NCBI RefSeq assembly: GCF_947494125.1 | Contig: NZ_CANLTU010000002.1 | Location: 248,001 to 312,000 of the forward strand | DNA length: 64,000 nt | Reading direction: 5' to 3' | Source of the DNA: an uncultured Tenacibaculum sp. | GTDB lineage: Bacteria > Bacteroidota > Bacteroidia > Flavobacteriales > Flavobacteriaceae | Part shown: positions 45,102 through 53,347 of the stretch, piece after piece | Layout of the letters: every line of letters begins with the position of its first letter | Position numbering within the stretch: the first letter of the stretch is position 1 | Made by a program: the position numbers and the translations under genes | The notes under the pieces: generated by a model | The model's input: only the letters and a program-made list of their open reading frames with translations | The model's database searches: none | What the model was told of the DNA's origin: nothing

Positions 45102-45452
45102 TTAATCCTCTGATTTATTTCCGGAAGATTCAGCTTTATATTTATCAACTAAATACATTCCCCAACTACCAATAGAATTTAATATAGGGAGCAGTTCTTG
45201 TCCCTTGCTGGTCAGGCTGTATTCTACCCGAGGAGGAGTTTCAGCGTACGCCTTTCGTTCAATCAGCTTATCCCGACGTAATTCGTTTAATTGTGTGGTT
45301 AAGACTTTTCTGGATATTCCAGGTATGATAGCATCTAGCTGGCCAAAACGTTTGTTCGATCCATCTAAATAATAAATGATAAGCGGTTTCCATTTCCCTC
45401 CTATTACAGACAAGGCTTGAGTTAAAGGACAAAGGGGTTGACTACATTTCAT
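45102..45452 (-). CDS. HxlR family winged-helix regulator
   Basis: The 116-aa protein has the HxlR signature: CPLTQALSVIGGKWKPLIIYYL, RFGQLDAIIPGISRKVLTTQL and the wing PPRVEYSLTSKGQEL. HxlR proteins sense electrophiles or quinones, often through the N-terminal Cys (two here, KCSQPLC). It is divergent from a nitroreductase and an azoreductase, the classic targets of such regulators. Confidence 0.93.
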   Translation of the reverse strand: MKCSQPLCPLTQALSVIGGKWKPLIIYYLDGSNKRFGQLDAIIPGISRKVLTTQLNELRRDKLIERKAYAETPPRVEYSLTSKGQELLPILNSIGSWGMYLVDKYKAESSGNKSED

Positions 45453-45509
45453 GTTTTCAGTATTAGTTACTTGGAGATTACTAGTTTTTTATCCAAAATC
45501 ACAACAATA

Positions 45510-45547
45510 GTTACATTAAGTAACTTTTATTAGTAACTTTGCGTAAC
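45510..45547. promoter_or_regulatory. candidate HxlR operators over the nitroreductase promoter
   Basis: GTTAC-ATTAA-GTAAC (45510-45524) is a perfect inverted repeat, and GTAACTTTGCGTAAC (45533-45547) overlaps the -7 box TAACTTTG (45534-45541). A further AGTTAC lies near the HxlR start (45463). Binding here would block both promoters. Confidence 0.55.
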
Positions 45548-45579
45548 AAATATAATAATAAAATTTAAAGAAAAGAGCA

Positions 45580-46207
45580 ATGAGTGTAATAGAATCACTA
45601 GAATGGAGAGCCGCGATTAAAAAATTTGATTCGGAAAAAAAGGTTGAGCAAGAAGATCTTGAACAATTATTAAATGCAGCAAACCTTGCAGCTACCTCAG
45701 GTGGACTACAACCATTTAAAGTAATTGTGGTTAGTGAAGGAGAATTGAAGTCAAAACTTGAACCACATGGGTATGGTCAGGAACAATTTGAAACCGCTTC
45801 TCATATATTGGTATTTGCTGTGGAAACAAACATCAGTGATGAAACGGTTGACACCTATGCCTCCAGAGCTGCTGAGATAAGAGGGAAAGGAAAAAATGAT
45901 TGGCTATGCTGATTCAATGAAGATGTATATTAATTCCATGGATGATGCGGCCAAAATAAACTGGGGTAAGAACCAAGCTTACATATCTCTTGGAACAGTG
46001 CTGGCCGTTGCTGCAGAAATGCGCATAGACACATGTCCAATGGAAGGGTTTGACCCTTTTAAGTTTACAGAAATTCTTGACTTAGAAGCAAAAAACTTGA
46101 CACCTGTCTTGGCTTTGCCAATAGGATACCGATCGGTAGAAGATGTTCACTCTAGAGAATTGAAGGTGCGTAAAGAGAAAGAAAACTTTATAGTAAGAAT
46201 GAGTTAG
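45580..46207 (+). pseudogene. nitroreductase family oxidoreductase, frameshifted
   Basis: The first 110 codons (SVIESLEWRAAIKKFDSEK, then AATSGGLQPFKVIVV) and the last 100 codons (IGYADSMKMYINSM, AAEMRIDTCPMEGFDP, ALPIGYRS) are the two halves of one FMN-dependent nitroreductase. They lie in different frames that overlap at an AAAAAA run (45891-45896) following GGGAAAGG, so a single-base indel splits the gene. Either the gene is inactive or the base call is wrong. In context it would reduce quinones or nitro compounds under HxlR control. Confidence 0.8.
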
Positions 46208-46240
46208 AATAAAATAAGATACAATTAAATAATATAAAGT

Positions 46241-46843
46241 ATGAAAATATTAAAAATCAATTCAAGTGTGCAATCTGCAGATAAATCTGTAACCAGGCAA
46301 TTAGTGAGTAAACTAATTTCTTCTATTTGTTCAACCAATGATGAGATAATAGATAGAGACCTTACAAAGGGAGTCTCTTTGATAACAGGGGAACTTATTG
46401 GTGCTTTTTACACTCTGCCAGAAGATAGAACGGATGTCCAAAATGAACTATTGAAAGAGTCAAACCGACTTATAAATGAAGTGAAAGAGTCTGACGTTAT
46501 TGTGATGGGAATACCTATTTACAATTTTTCAGTACCTGGATCTGTTAAGGCTTATATAGATCTTATATCAAGAACGGGAGTCACTTTTAGTTATAATGAC
46601 ATGGGGCAGGTTACTGGGCTTCTTGAAGATAAAAAAGTATATATTATCGTTGCAAGTGGTGGTACGGCATTTAAAAGTGAAGCGGATTTTGTATCTGACT
46701 ATATGAAGCACATGTTTTCTTTTTGGGGTATTACAGATGTTCATTTTATTGATGTTACGCAACAAATGACAGGAGAAAACATACTTGAAAAGGCTAATGA
46801 AACTATTGCAAATTATAGTATAGAATATACAAATATGACCTAA
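46241..46843 (+). CDS. azoR: FMN-dependent NADH-azoreductase
   Basis: The 200-aa flavodoxin-like-fold protein has the AzoR landmarks: N-terminal ILKINSSVQSADKSVTR (FMN phosphate site), PIYNFSVPGSVKAYIDLISR near residue 92 and the C-terminal FWGITDVHFIDV. AzoR reduces azo compounds and quinones by two electrons. It follows the nitroreductase by 33 bp and is probably cotranscribed under the HxlR operators. Confidence 0.92.
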   Translation: MKILKINSSVQSADKSVTRQLVSKLISSICSTNDEIIDRDLTKGVSLITGELIGAFYTLPEDRTDVQNELLKESNRLINEVKESDVIVMGIPIYNFSVPGSVKAYIDLISRTGVTFSYNDMGQVTGLLEDKKVYIIVASGGTAFKSEADFVSDYMKHMFSFWGITDVHFIDVTQQMTGENILEKANETIANYSIEYTNMT

Positions 46844-46844
46844 T

Positions 46845-47070
46845 TTATTTTACTATATATATTGTATTGTTGTTATAAATTTGTAAAAGCCTTTTAGTTG
46901 AAACGCCTTTATTATTGTAATAAATTTTTAGAACCTTGTTCTTTAGTTTGTTTATTTGAGCATTAAGATTTTCTTCTAAAGGAAGCCTTTTGATTGATTA
47001 AAACGGAGACCTTGTTGTCAATATATTGAATATCATCTGTAGAAGTGAAGAATCTTAGTCTAATTGCTTG
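46845..47070 (-). pseudogene. unrecognised gene remnant between azoR and yebC
   Basis: The minus strand shows a protein-like stretch IQYIDNKVSVLIN, a frameshift, then KRLPLEENLNAQINKLKNK and KGVSTKRLLQIYNNN up to a stop that abuts azoR. No start codon is visible. Identity unknown. Confidence 0.4.
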
Positions 47071-47171
47071 GGTATTATTTTTCTTTTTATAGCTTCTTAT
47101 TTGAAAGTTAAAATTCATCAATTTAGAATTGGATCATTTTTTAACCAACAACAAACAATTATAACCAAACA

Positions 47172-47203
47172 AGAAAAATAAAACCCTCTAGTAAAATAGA
47201 GGG
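47172..47203 (-). terminator. yebC terminator
   Basis: CCCTCTA/TAGAGGG stem with T-rich tail on the minus strand; a copy is at 42960. Confidence 0.8.
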
Positions 47204-47233
47204 CTATAGTCGTATTTGTTTAAAAAACTAAGT

Positions 47234-47956
47234 TTATTCTTCCATGGAGTGGTAAACTTGGTTTACATCATCGTCTTCTTCTAAACGTTCTAGAAGCTTG
47301 TTAACATCTTCTTTTTGCTCGTCAGAAATAGCAGTGGTGGTTGTAGGAATTCTTTCAAACTCAGAAGAAAGAATTTCAATATTATTTTCTTCTAAGTATT
47401 TCTGAATAGAACCAAATTGTTCAAAAGGAGCATATAACATAACCGAGTTGTCTTCCTCGTCAGCAAAAACTTCTTCCACCTCAAAGTCAATCATTTCCAT
47501 TTCAAACTCTTCTAAATCCATTCCTAAAGAGGCTTCAGTAACTTTAAAGTTTACTACATGGTCAAACATAAAAACAACAGAACCAGACGTCCCTAAGTTA
47601 CCATTACATTTATTAAAAGAAGCACGTACATTCGCAACGGTTCTATTATTGTTATTTGTTGCGGTTTCAACTAAAACTGCAATACCATGCGGAGCATAAC
47701 CTTCAAACAATACTTCTTTGTAATTCGCAGTATCTTTATCCGAAGCTTTTTTAATAGCACGTTGTACGTTGTCTTTAGGCATGTTCGCAGCCTTCGCATT
47801 TTGTATAATAACACGTAAACGAGAGTTTGTTTCAGGGTTAGGACCTCCTTCTTTAACCGCCATAACAATGTCTTTACCAATTCTAGTAAAAGTTTTAGCC
47901 ATAGCAGACCAACGTTTCATTTTTCTTGCTTTCCTAAATTCAAATGCTCTTCCCAT
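47234..47956 (-). CDS. yebC: YebC/PmpR family regulator / translation factor
   Basis: The 240-aa protein begins MGRAFEFRKARKMKRWSAM and has the family blocks KTFTRIGKDIVMAVKEGGPNPE, NVQRAIKKAS and EGYAPHGIAVLVE, then an acidic C-terminus. YebC proteins act as DNA-binding regulators or as ribosome-associated factors that relieve polyproline stalling. Its 3' end has an old duplicate at 42960-43055. Confidence 0.95.
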   Translation of the reverse strand: MGRAFEFRKARKMKRWSAMAKTFTRIGKDIVMAVKEGGPNPETNSRLRVIIQNAKAANMPKDNVQRAIKKASDKDTANYKEVLFEGYAPHGIAVLVETATNNNNRTVANVRASFNKCNGNLGTSGSVVFMFDHVVNFKVTEASLGMDLEEFEMEMIDFEVEEVFADEEDNSVMLYAPFEQFGSIQKYLEENNIEILSSEFERIPTTTTAISDEQKEDVNKLLERLEEDDDVNQVYHSMEE

Positions 47957-48014
47957 TTCTTAAAAATTATGTTTACGCAATGGCAAATGTAACTATTGCG
48001 TTAAATATTTACAA

Positions 48015-50012
48015 TTAAAATCTTTTTTTGAAAATTAAATTTCCTTTTTTGTCACTATAGGCACGCCATATACCCGTTTTTTTTCCGTTTTTAAACTGCC
48101 CTTTTAGTTTTAAATTACCGCTAGAATAATAAAACTTAAAATCACCATCCAAAGCACCATCATCTAATTCAACTTCAAACTTTAGTAGCTTATTATCATA
48201 ATATTCTTTGTATTCTTTCGCACTTAAATCAGAAGGATTTATAGCTTGAATTGTAAAAATAGTTTCGGCAGTTTCAATTATTACAGAATCTTTTTCTGGA
48301 ACTAACTTTTTATACAATTCTTCTTTTAAAGCAGTTTCACTTTTATGATGATTAGATAATTCTTCGGGAGATTGATAAGAAAGCGTAATATTACTTTCAA
48401 ACAAATCACCTTTAGAAATAAGTTGAATACCAACTTGAGAAAAAGAATTAAAGTATTTTTTATTCTTTTTAAGTTGTACTTGTGTTGTTCTATCTAATAA
48501 ACTTAATAAATCATTATAAGAGTTCTCAGTTTCAACGTAGGCAAACACACTCGATTTATTTTCAAAATGATAATTAAACTCTTCAAATCGTTCAGATTCG
48601 GCTAGGGTATATTTCACTAAGTGATTATTAATAATTTCTTTTAAAGAGTTAGGACTCGTACTAAATACTACAAAATCATCAATAATAGTAAAATAAGGTT
48701 TTTCCATTTTGGCAAAGGTTTTACCAGCCAGCATTTTAAAGAAGCCTTTTAAATCAAAAAAATGAATAGGATATCCTTTGTAATTTATTTGTTTAAATTT
48801 TAAAGGCGTATTTTCTTTAATCTTAGCAAGAATAAAATCTAAATTTTCTTTAGCATCATCAATATCAACAGCTTTAATAACAGCGGCTATGTCTTTTTTA
48901 TTCTTAGATAAATTAGAATTAAAATGTAGCAAACCAACTTCGTTACCAATCCAACTATAAATATGCTCTTTAACATCAATTTCTAATTGGTCTTCAATGC
49001 TTTTAAGTTGATCAGTATAGGTTTTAAAAGTAGCAGTATTCTCTTTTTCTAAAGTTTCTAAATTTGCATGGAAATCATCAAAATTTTCAAAAGAAAAACT
49101 TAAGTATAAAGAAGTATTTCTAGGAGCTATTGTAGCAATACTGCGTTTGCCTTTACCAGATTTTTGAATGGCTTTTAAAAAGGTTTGTGAAGTCTGATTA
49201 ACATTGGTGTAACCAAGTGCTTGTAGCGTAACCCCTTCCATAATAGAAATGTCAAATCCAGAATAAAACAAGGCACTTTTAATATTTTTAAAACTTTTTA
49301 AGTTAGAAGCATCGGTAAAACAAGCTAAGTACTTATCAAAATACTTGTATTGAATGTATACGTTGAAAAAACCGTCATTTTCAGTTTCTTTTTTTACTTC
49401 AACAAAATTAAGATCACGACCAATTACGGGTTCTAAATATTGATTAATAGATTGCTCAACCAATACATGTGTATATGAAGCAATTAATTGATTTTTAATA
49501 AAAGAGAGATGAAGCGTTTCTCTAGTACTTTTATTGTAAAGCTCAATAATCTCATGATTTTTATATAGTCTTTGAGTAACCTTAAAATTATGATCAGCTA
49601 ATTTTTGAATGGCACTTTTTAAAAAACTAAGTTTTGCTAGTTTTTGAAGATCAACTACATATAACAATCCGTATTTTTTAGCTTGATAACTATGAATAGA
49701 AATTAATAAATCACGTTCGCCAATAAAATCAATTACACCTTTCTGATCTTTAAAAAGTTTATTAAAACCATTAACATCTTTGGTAACTTCTTTAAAATAA
49801 GAATTGGTTTGAAAATGCTTCCATATAGGACTAGAACTTATTTCATCCCAGGTATCAATAGGTCTTTCAGTTTCTAAAACAATAGCAGCATTCTCGGGAA
49901 TTAGATAAATAGGGTTAATATTATCTTCATCAGCTAAAGTAAAAATGTAAGCTTGGTAGCCTAAAAAACTAAAAAGGGCTATTAGAATAGCCCATAAAAT
50001 CTTTTTTTTCAT
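48015..50012 (-). CDS. DUF3352-like exported protein with C-terminal MORN-like repeat
   Basis: The 665-aa protein has an N-terminal membrane anchor or signal (ILWAILIALFSFLGYQAYIF), then PENAAIVLETERP typical of the DUF3352 start, and a large alpha/beta body. The last 40 residues (DGDFKFYYSSGNLKLKGQF then GKKTGIWRAYSDKKG) are a MORN-like toxin-antitoxin-type repeat that in Bacteroidetes is common at surface protein ends. Function unknown. It starts 18 bp after the acyl-CoA carboxylase gene in the leftward direction. Confidence 0.8.
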   Translation of the reverse strand: MKKKILWAILIALFSFLGYQAYIFTLADEDNINPIYLIPENAAIVLETERPIDTWDEISSSPIWKHFQTNSYFKEVTKDVNGFNKLFKDQKGVIDFIGERDLLISIHSYQAKKYGLLYVVDLQKLAKLSFLKSAIQKLADHNFKVTQRLYKNHEIIELYNKSTRETLHLSFIKNQLIASYTHVLVEQSINQYLEPVIGRDLNFVEVKKETENDGFFNVYIQYKYFDKYLACFTDASNLKSFKNIKSALFYSGFDISIMEGVTLQALGYTNVNQTSQTFLKAIQKSGKGKRSIATIAPRNTSLYLSFSFENFDDFHANLETLEKENTATFKTYTDQLKSIEDQLEIDVKEHIYSWIGNEVGLLHFNSNLSKNKKDIAAVIKAVDIDDAKENLDFILAKIKENTPLKFKQINYKGYPIHFFDLKGFFKMLAGKTFAKMEKPYFTIIDDFVVFSTSPNSLKEIINNHLVKYTLAESERFEEFNYHFENKSSVFAYVETENSYNDLLSLLDRTTQVQLKKNKKYFNSFSQVGIQLISKGDLFESNITLSYQSPEELSNHHKSETALKEELYKKLVPEKDSVIIETAETIFTIQAINPSDLSAKEYKEYYDNKLLKFEVELDDGALDGDFKFYYSSGNLKLKGQFKNGKKTGIWRAYSDKKGNLIFKKRF

Positions 50013-50030
50013 AAGTAGTTATATGCAATA

Positions 50031-51659
50031 TTATACTTGAATAACTCCCAAATTAAAAGGTTTTTCAATAGGAGCGTGGTTCGCAGCTTCAATCCCCATA
50101 GAAACCCAAGTTCTTGTATCAAGTGGGTTAATAACGCCATCTGTCCAAATTCTTGCAGCAGCATAGTATGGAGAAATTTGGTTATCGTAACGCGACTTTA
50201 TTTTATTAAATAACTCAGCTTCTTTTTCAGGAGTAATTTCTTCTCCACGCTTTTTTAAGGAAGCAGTTTCAATTTGCAACAAAACTTTAGCAGCAGAGTT
50301 ACCACTCATTACGGCTAATTCAGCACTAGGCCATGCAGCAATTAATCGAGGGTCATAAGCTTTACCACACATAGCATAATTACCAGCACCGTAAGAATTA
50401 CCAATAACAATAGTAAACTTAGGAACAACAGAGTTAGACACAGCATTTACCATCTTAGCACCGTCTTTAATAATACCACCGTGTTCAGATTTTGAGCCAA
50501 CCATAAATCCAGTAACATCTTGTAAGAAAACTAAAGGAATTTTCTTTTGATTACAGTTTGCTATAAAGCGCGTAGCTTTATCAGCAGAGTCATTGTAAAT
50601 AACACCACCAAATTGCATTTCACCTTTTTTAGTTTTAACTAAAGTACGTTGGTTGGCAACAATACCTACAGCCCAACCATCAATACGACCATAACCAGTA
50701 ATAATAGTTTGTCCGTAACCTTCTTTATATTGATCAAATTCAGAATTATCAACTAAACGTTTGATAATTTCTAACATGTCATATTGAGCATTTCTTTCTC
50801 TAGGAAGAATTCCAAAAATATCGTCTTCATTTTCTTTTGGAGGAAAAGCTTCTTTACGGTTAAAACCAGCTTTATCATAATCTCCAATCTTATCCATTAA
50901 ATTTTTAATGGTAGTTAACGCGTCTTTATCGTCTTTTGCTTTATAATCAGTAACTCCAGAGATTTCGCAGTGTGTAGTAGCTCCACCCAAAGTTTCATTG
51001 TCAATACTTTCACCAATAGCTGCTTTAACTAAGTAGCTTCCAGCTAAGAAAATACTACCAGTTTTATCAACAATTAAAGCTTCGTCGCTCATAATAGGTA
51101 AATAAGCACCACCAGCAACACAACTCCCCATAACAGCAGCAATTTGAGTAATACCCATACTGCTCATTACAGCATTGTTTCTAAAAATTCTTCCAAAATG
51201 TTCTTTATCAGGAAAAATTTCATCTTGCATCGGTAAATAAACGCCAGCAGAATCAACTAAGTAAATAATAGGTAATTTGTTTTCAATAGCAATTTCTTGC
51301 GCTCTTAAATTTTTCTTACCAGTAATAGGAAACCAAGCACCAGCTTTAACGGTAGCATCGTTAGCAACAACCAAACATTGTTTACCGCTAACGTATCCCA
51401 TTTTAACAACCACACCACCAGAAGGGCAGCCTCCATGTTCTTTATACATCTCATCACCAGCAAAAGCAGCAATTTCAATAGATTTGGTGTCTTTGTCTAA
51501 AAGAAAATCAATACGCTCTCTAGCGGTAAGTTTTCCTTTTTCATGATGTTTGTCAATACGTTTCTGTCCTCCGCCTAATTTTACTTTTACCAAACGTTGG
51601 CGTAAATCTGAAGCTAAAAGTTTATTGTGGTCTTCGTTTTTATTGAAGTTAAGATCCAT
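50031..51659 (-). CDS. acyl-CoA carboxylase, carboxyltransferase (beta) subunit
   Basis: The 542-aa protein has the two crotonase-like halves of biotin-dependent carboxyltransferases: GKLTARERIDFLLD at the N-terminus, SAGVYLPMQDEIFPD and MGSCVAGGAYLP in the first half, and QDVTGFMVGSKSEHGGIIK and SYGAGNYAMCGKAYDPR in the second. The SGVY and GFMVG loops fit methylcrotonyl-CoA carboxylase beta, used in leucine breakdown, better than propionyl-CoA carboxylase. No biotin carboxylase subunit is in the window. Confidence 0.9.
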   Translation of the reverse strand: MDLNFNKNEDHNKLLASDLRQRLVKVKLGGGQKRIDKHHEKGKLTARERIDFLLDKDTKSIEIAAFAGDEMYKEHGGCPSGGVVVKMGYVSGKQCLVVANDATVKAGAWFPITGKKNLRAQEIAIENKLPIIYLVDSAGVYLPMQDEIFPDKEHFGRIFRNNAVMSSMGITQIAAVMGSCVAGGAYLPIMSDEALIVDKTGSIFLAGSYLVKAAIGESIDNETLGGATTHCEISGVTDYKAKDDKDALTTIKNLMDKIGDYDKAGFNRKEAFPPKENEDDIFGILPRERNAQYDMLEIIKRLVDNSEFDQYKEGYGQTIITGYGRIDGWAVGIVANQRTLVKTKKGEMQFGGVIYNDSADKATRFIANCNQKKIPLVFLQDVTGFMVGSKSEHGGIIKDGAKMVNAVSNSVVPKFTIVIGNSYGAGNYAMCGKAYDPRLIAAWPSAELAVMSGNSAAKVLLQIETASLKKRGEEITPEKEAELFNKIKSRYDNQISPYYAAARIWTDGVINPLDTRTWVSMGIEAANHAPIEKPFNLGVIQV

Positions 51660-51718
51660 TGTAAGTTATTTGTTTTGCGTTTGCTAAAGTAAGAAAAACA
51701 GGGTAGAATACAAGGTGT

Positions 51719-53197
51719 TTATCGATGTGATTCTAGGATGCTTTCTATTGTTTTTTCTATTTCTAAATTTCTTAATTGTTTGTTTAAAATACGTGGTTCG
51801 GCTACTCGTTCATTACAATTTTTAACACCACAAGATTCACAAGTAACACCCACAGTTTTTTTAGTGAAAGTATCTTCTTTAAAGAATTGAATTTTTTTCT
51901 TTAAATGCGGAGATAATAATAAACCAATACTTACACTACGGTTAATTGAATCTTTAAAAGGATCTGAAGTAGCTGCAGATAATACGAGGTATTCATTTTT
52001 AGTATTTTCATAAGAAGATATTTGAATACTATAGGTAGATTTTTTAGTAGACGTCTTTTCTAAATCTTGAATAGTTTTTAAAGAAACCCATCTTCTGCAA
52101 TAGTGTTCATTATTCCGGTTAGCGTGTGGTGTCTGTTGCTGTGTAATATGCAATTCTTTAGAGAGCCTAAATACAGAGGAGTTTTCTTTGTGTGTAAAGC
52201 GTAAAAAGAATAAGTTTTTTATATTAAAATGTTTGGGTAATATGTTGGTTAAACGTTGGTAGAAAGTTTCGTCAGAACAGTGAAAGCTTTTTATAATTTT
52301 ATGCAATTGTATCGGTTGCCATTCTTGCAAAGAAAATAAATGCGTTAATTTTTTAATAAGATTATCTTTAGGAATAATAAGAGCACCAGCAAAATACGAA
52401 GCAATAAAATTATTTAAAACCTGATCGAAACTTTCAAACTTAATCCAAGGAAAGGTATACAAACGATTTTCAATATTTAAGTAGTTATAAGCAATTTCTT
52501 TAGCGTAAATAAAGGTTTTTTGGGCTTCATTAATATCATCGAAAATAAGTAAGGTTTTATTTTTAGGAATGTAGATGTTTCTTAATTCAGATAATTTTTG
52601 ATGTTTAGATAACTCTTCAGTATTAATAGTATAACCATATTCTTGAATAAGTATATCTTCTAAATCTTTTGATTTTATTGATTTTTCTAAATTAATATGA
52701 TACGCTTTGGCAAAAGAAATAACATTGTTTTCAATATCTTCAAAGTAATTATTATGCGCTTCTTGGTACGAACGTAAAGAAGCTAAAAAAAAACTCTCTC
52801 TAGTTAAATTATAATTTTGAGAAATTTTTATAATGGTACTTATAAAGGCATTCACTTTCGCAGGAGCATTGGCAACTATGTCAATTAAGTTATTCTCTTT
52901 AATACCAAAAAGATCTAAAGGAATCTCTTTTAATATTTTCGATTGTAAGATTTCACCAATAGGAGCTAAGTTTTTATCAAGCTTTAAAGAAACCAAATGA
53001 TCGTAGGGAACTTCTAGTTTCTCAGAGAGAGTAACAATTTTATCTGTTTTAGGATATTTTTTTCCTTTTTCAATTTCATTTAAATACGATTTAGATAAAC
53101 CAGTTAATTTGGCTAATCCAAAGAGTGATAGGTTTTTATCTGTACGTATTTGTTTTAGTTTTAATCCAAAAACAAGTCTAATATATTCTTCTTCCAA
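51719..53197 (-). CDS. XRE-HTH regulator of the ScfR/RamB type
   Basis: The 492-aa protein has an N-terminal XRE HTH (KLKQIRTDKNLSLFGLAKLTGLSKSYLNEIEKG, given here in two parts: residues about 14-29 and 30-47), a middle region that replaces the IrrE-like peptidase fold (no HExxH), and a C-terminal domain with Cys motif CESCGVKNCNERVAEPR as in short-chain-acyl-CoA regulators. Relatives such as RamB control acetate and glyoxylate genes. It is divergent from aceB-aceA, with repeated TTAGCRAA words between them. Confidence 0.87.
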   Translation of the reverse strand: MEEEYIRLVFGLKLKQIRTDKNLSLFGLAKLTGLSKSYLNEIEKGKKYPKTDKIVTLSEKLEVPYDHLVSLKLDKNLAPIGEILQSKILKEIPLDLFGIKENNLIDIVANAPAKVNAFISTIIKISQNYNLTRESFFLASLRSYQEAHNNYFEDIENNVISFAKAYHINLEKSIKSKDLEDILIQEYGYTINTEELSKHQKLSELRNIYIPKNKTLLIFDDINEAQKTFIYAKEIAYNYLNIENRLYTFPWIKFESFDQVLNNFIASYFAGALIIPKDNLIKKLTHLFSLQEWQPIQLHKIIKSFHCSDETFYQRLTNILPKHFNIKNLFFLRFTHKENSSVFRLSKELHITQQQTPHANRNNEHYCRRWVSLKTIQDLEKTSTKKSTYSIQISSYENTKNEYLVLSAATSDPFKDSINRSVSIGLLLSPHLKKKIQFFKEDTFTKKTVGVTCESCGVKNCNERVAEPRILNKQLRNLEIEKTIESILESHR

Positions 53198-53237
53198 AGT
53201 GTTTTATTAAAAGATTCGTAATTCAAAGGTATAAAAA

Positions 53238-53288
53238 TTAGCGAATTAATAAAAATTAGCAAAAAGTATAATTTTAGCGAACGTTCGC
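53238..53288. promoter_or_regulatory. triple TTAGCRAA repeat and palindrome upstream of aceB
   Basis: TTAGCGAA at 53238, TTAGCAAA at 53256 and TTAGCGAA at 53274 are spaced by exactly 18 bp. The third is part of a perfect palindrome AGCGAACGTTCGCT (53276-53289). Likely operator of the divergent ScfR-like regulator. Confidence 0.6.
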
Positions 53289-53347
53289 TTTTTGTTTCGA
53301 ATTCTTTTTTATAATATTGAAGTATCAATAATTAAAAATAAGTTATT

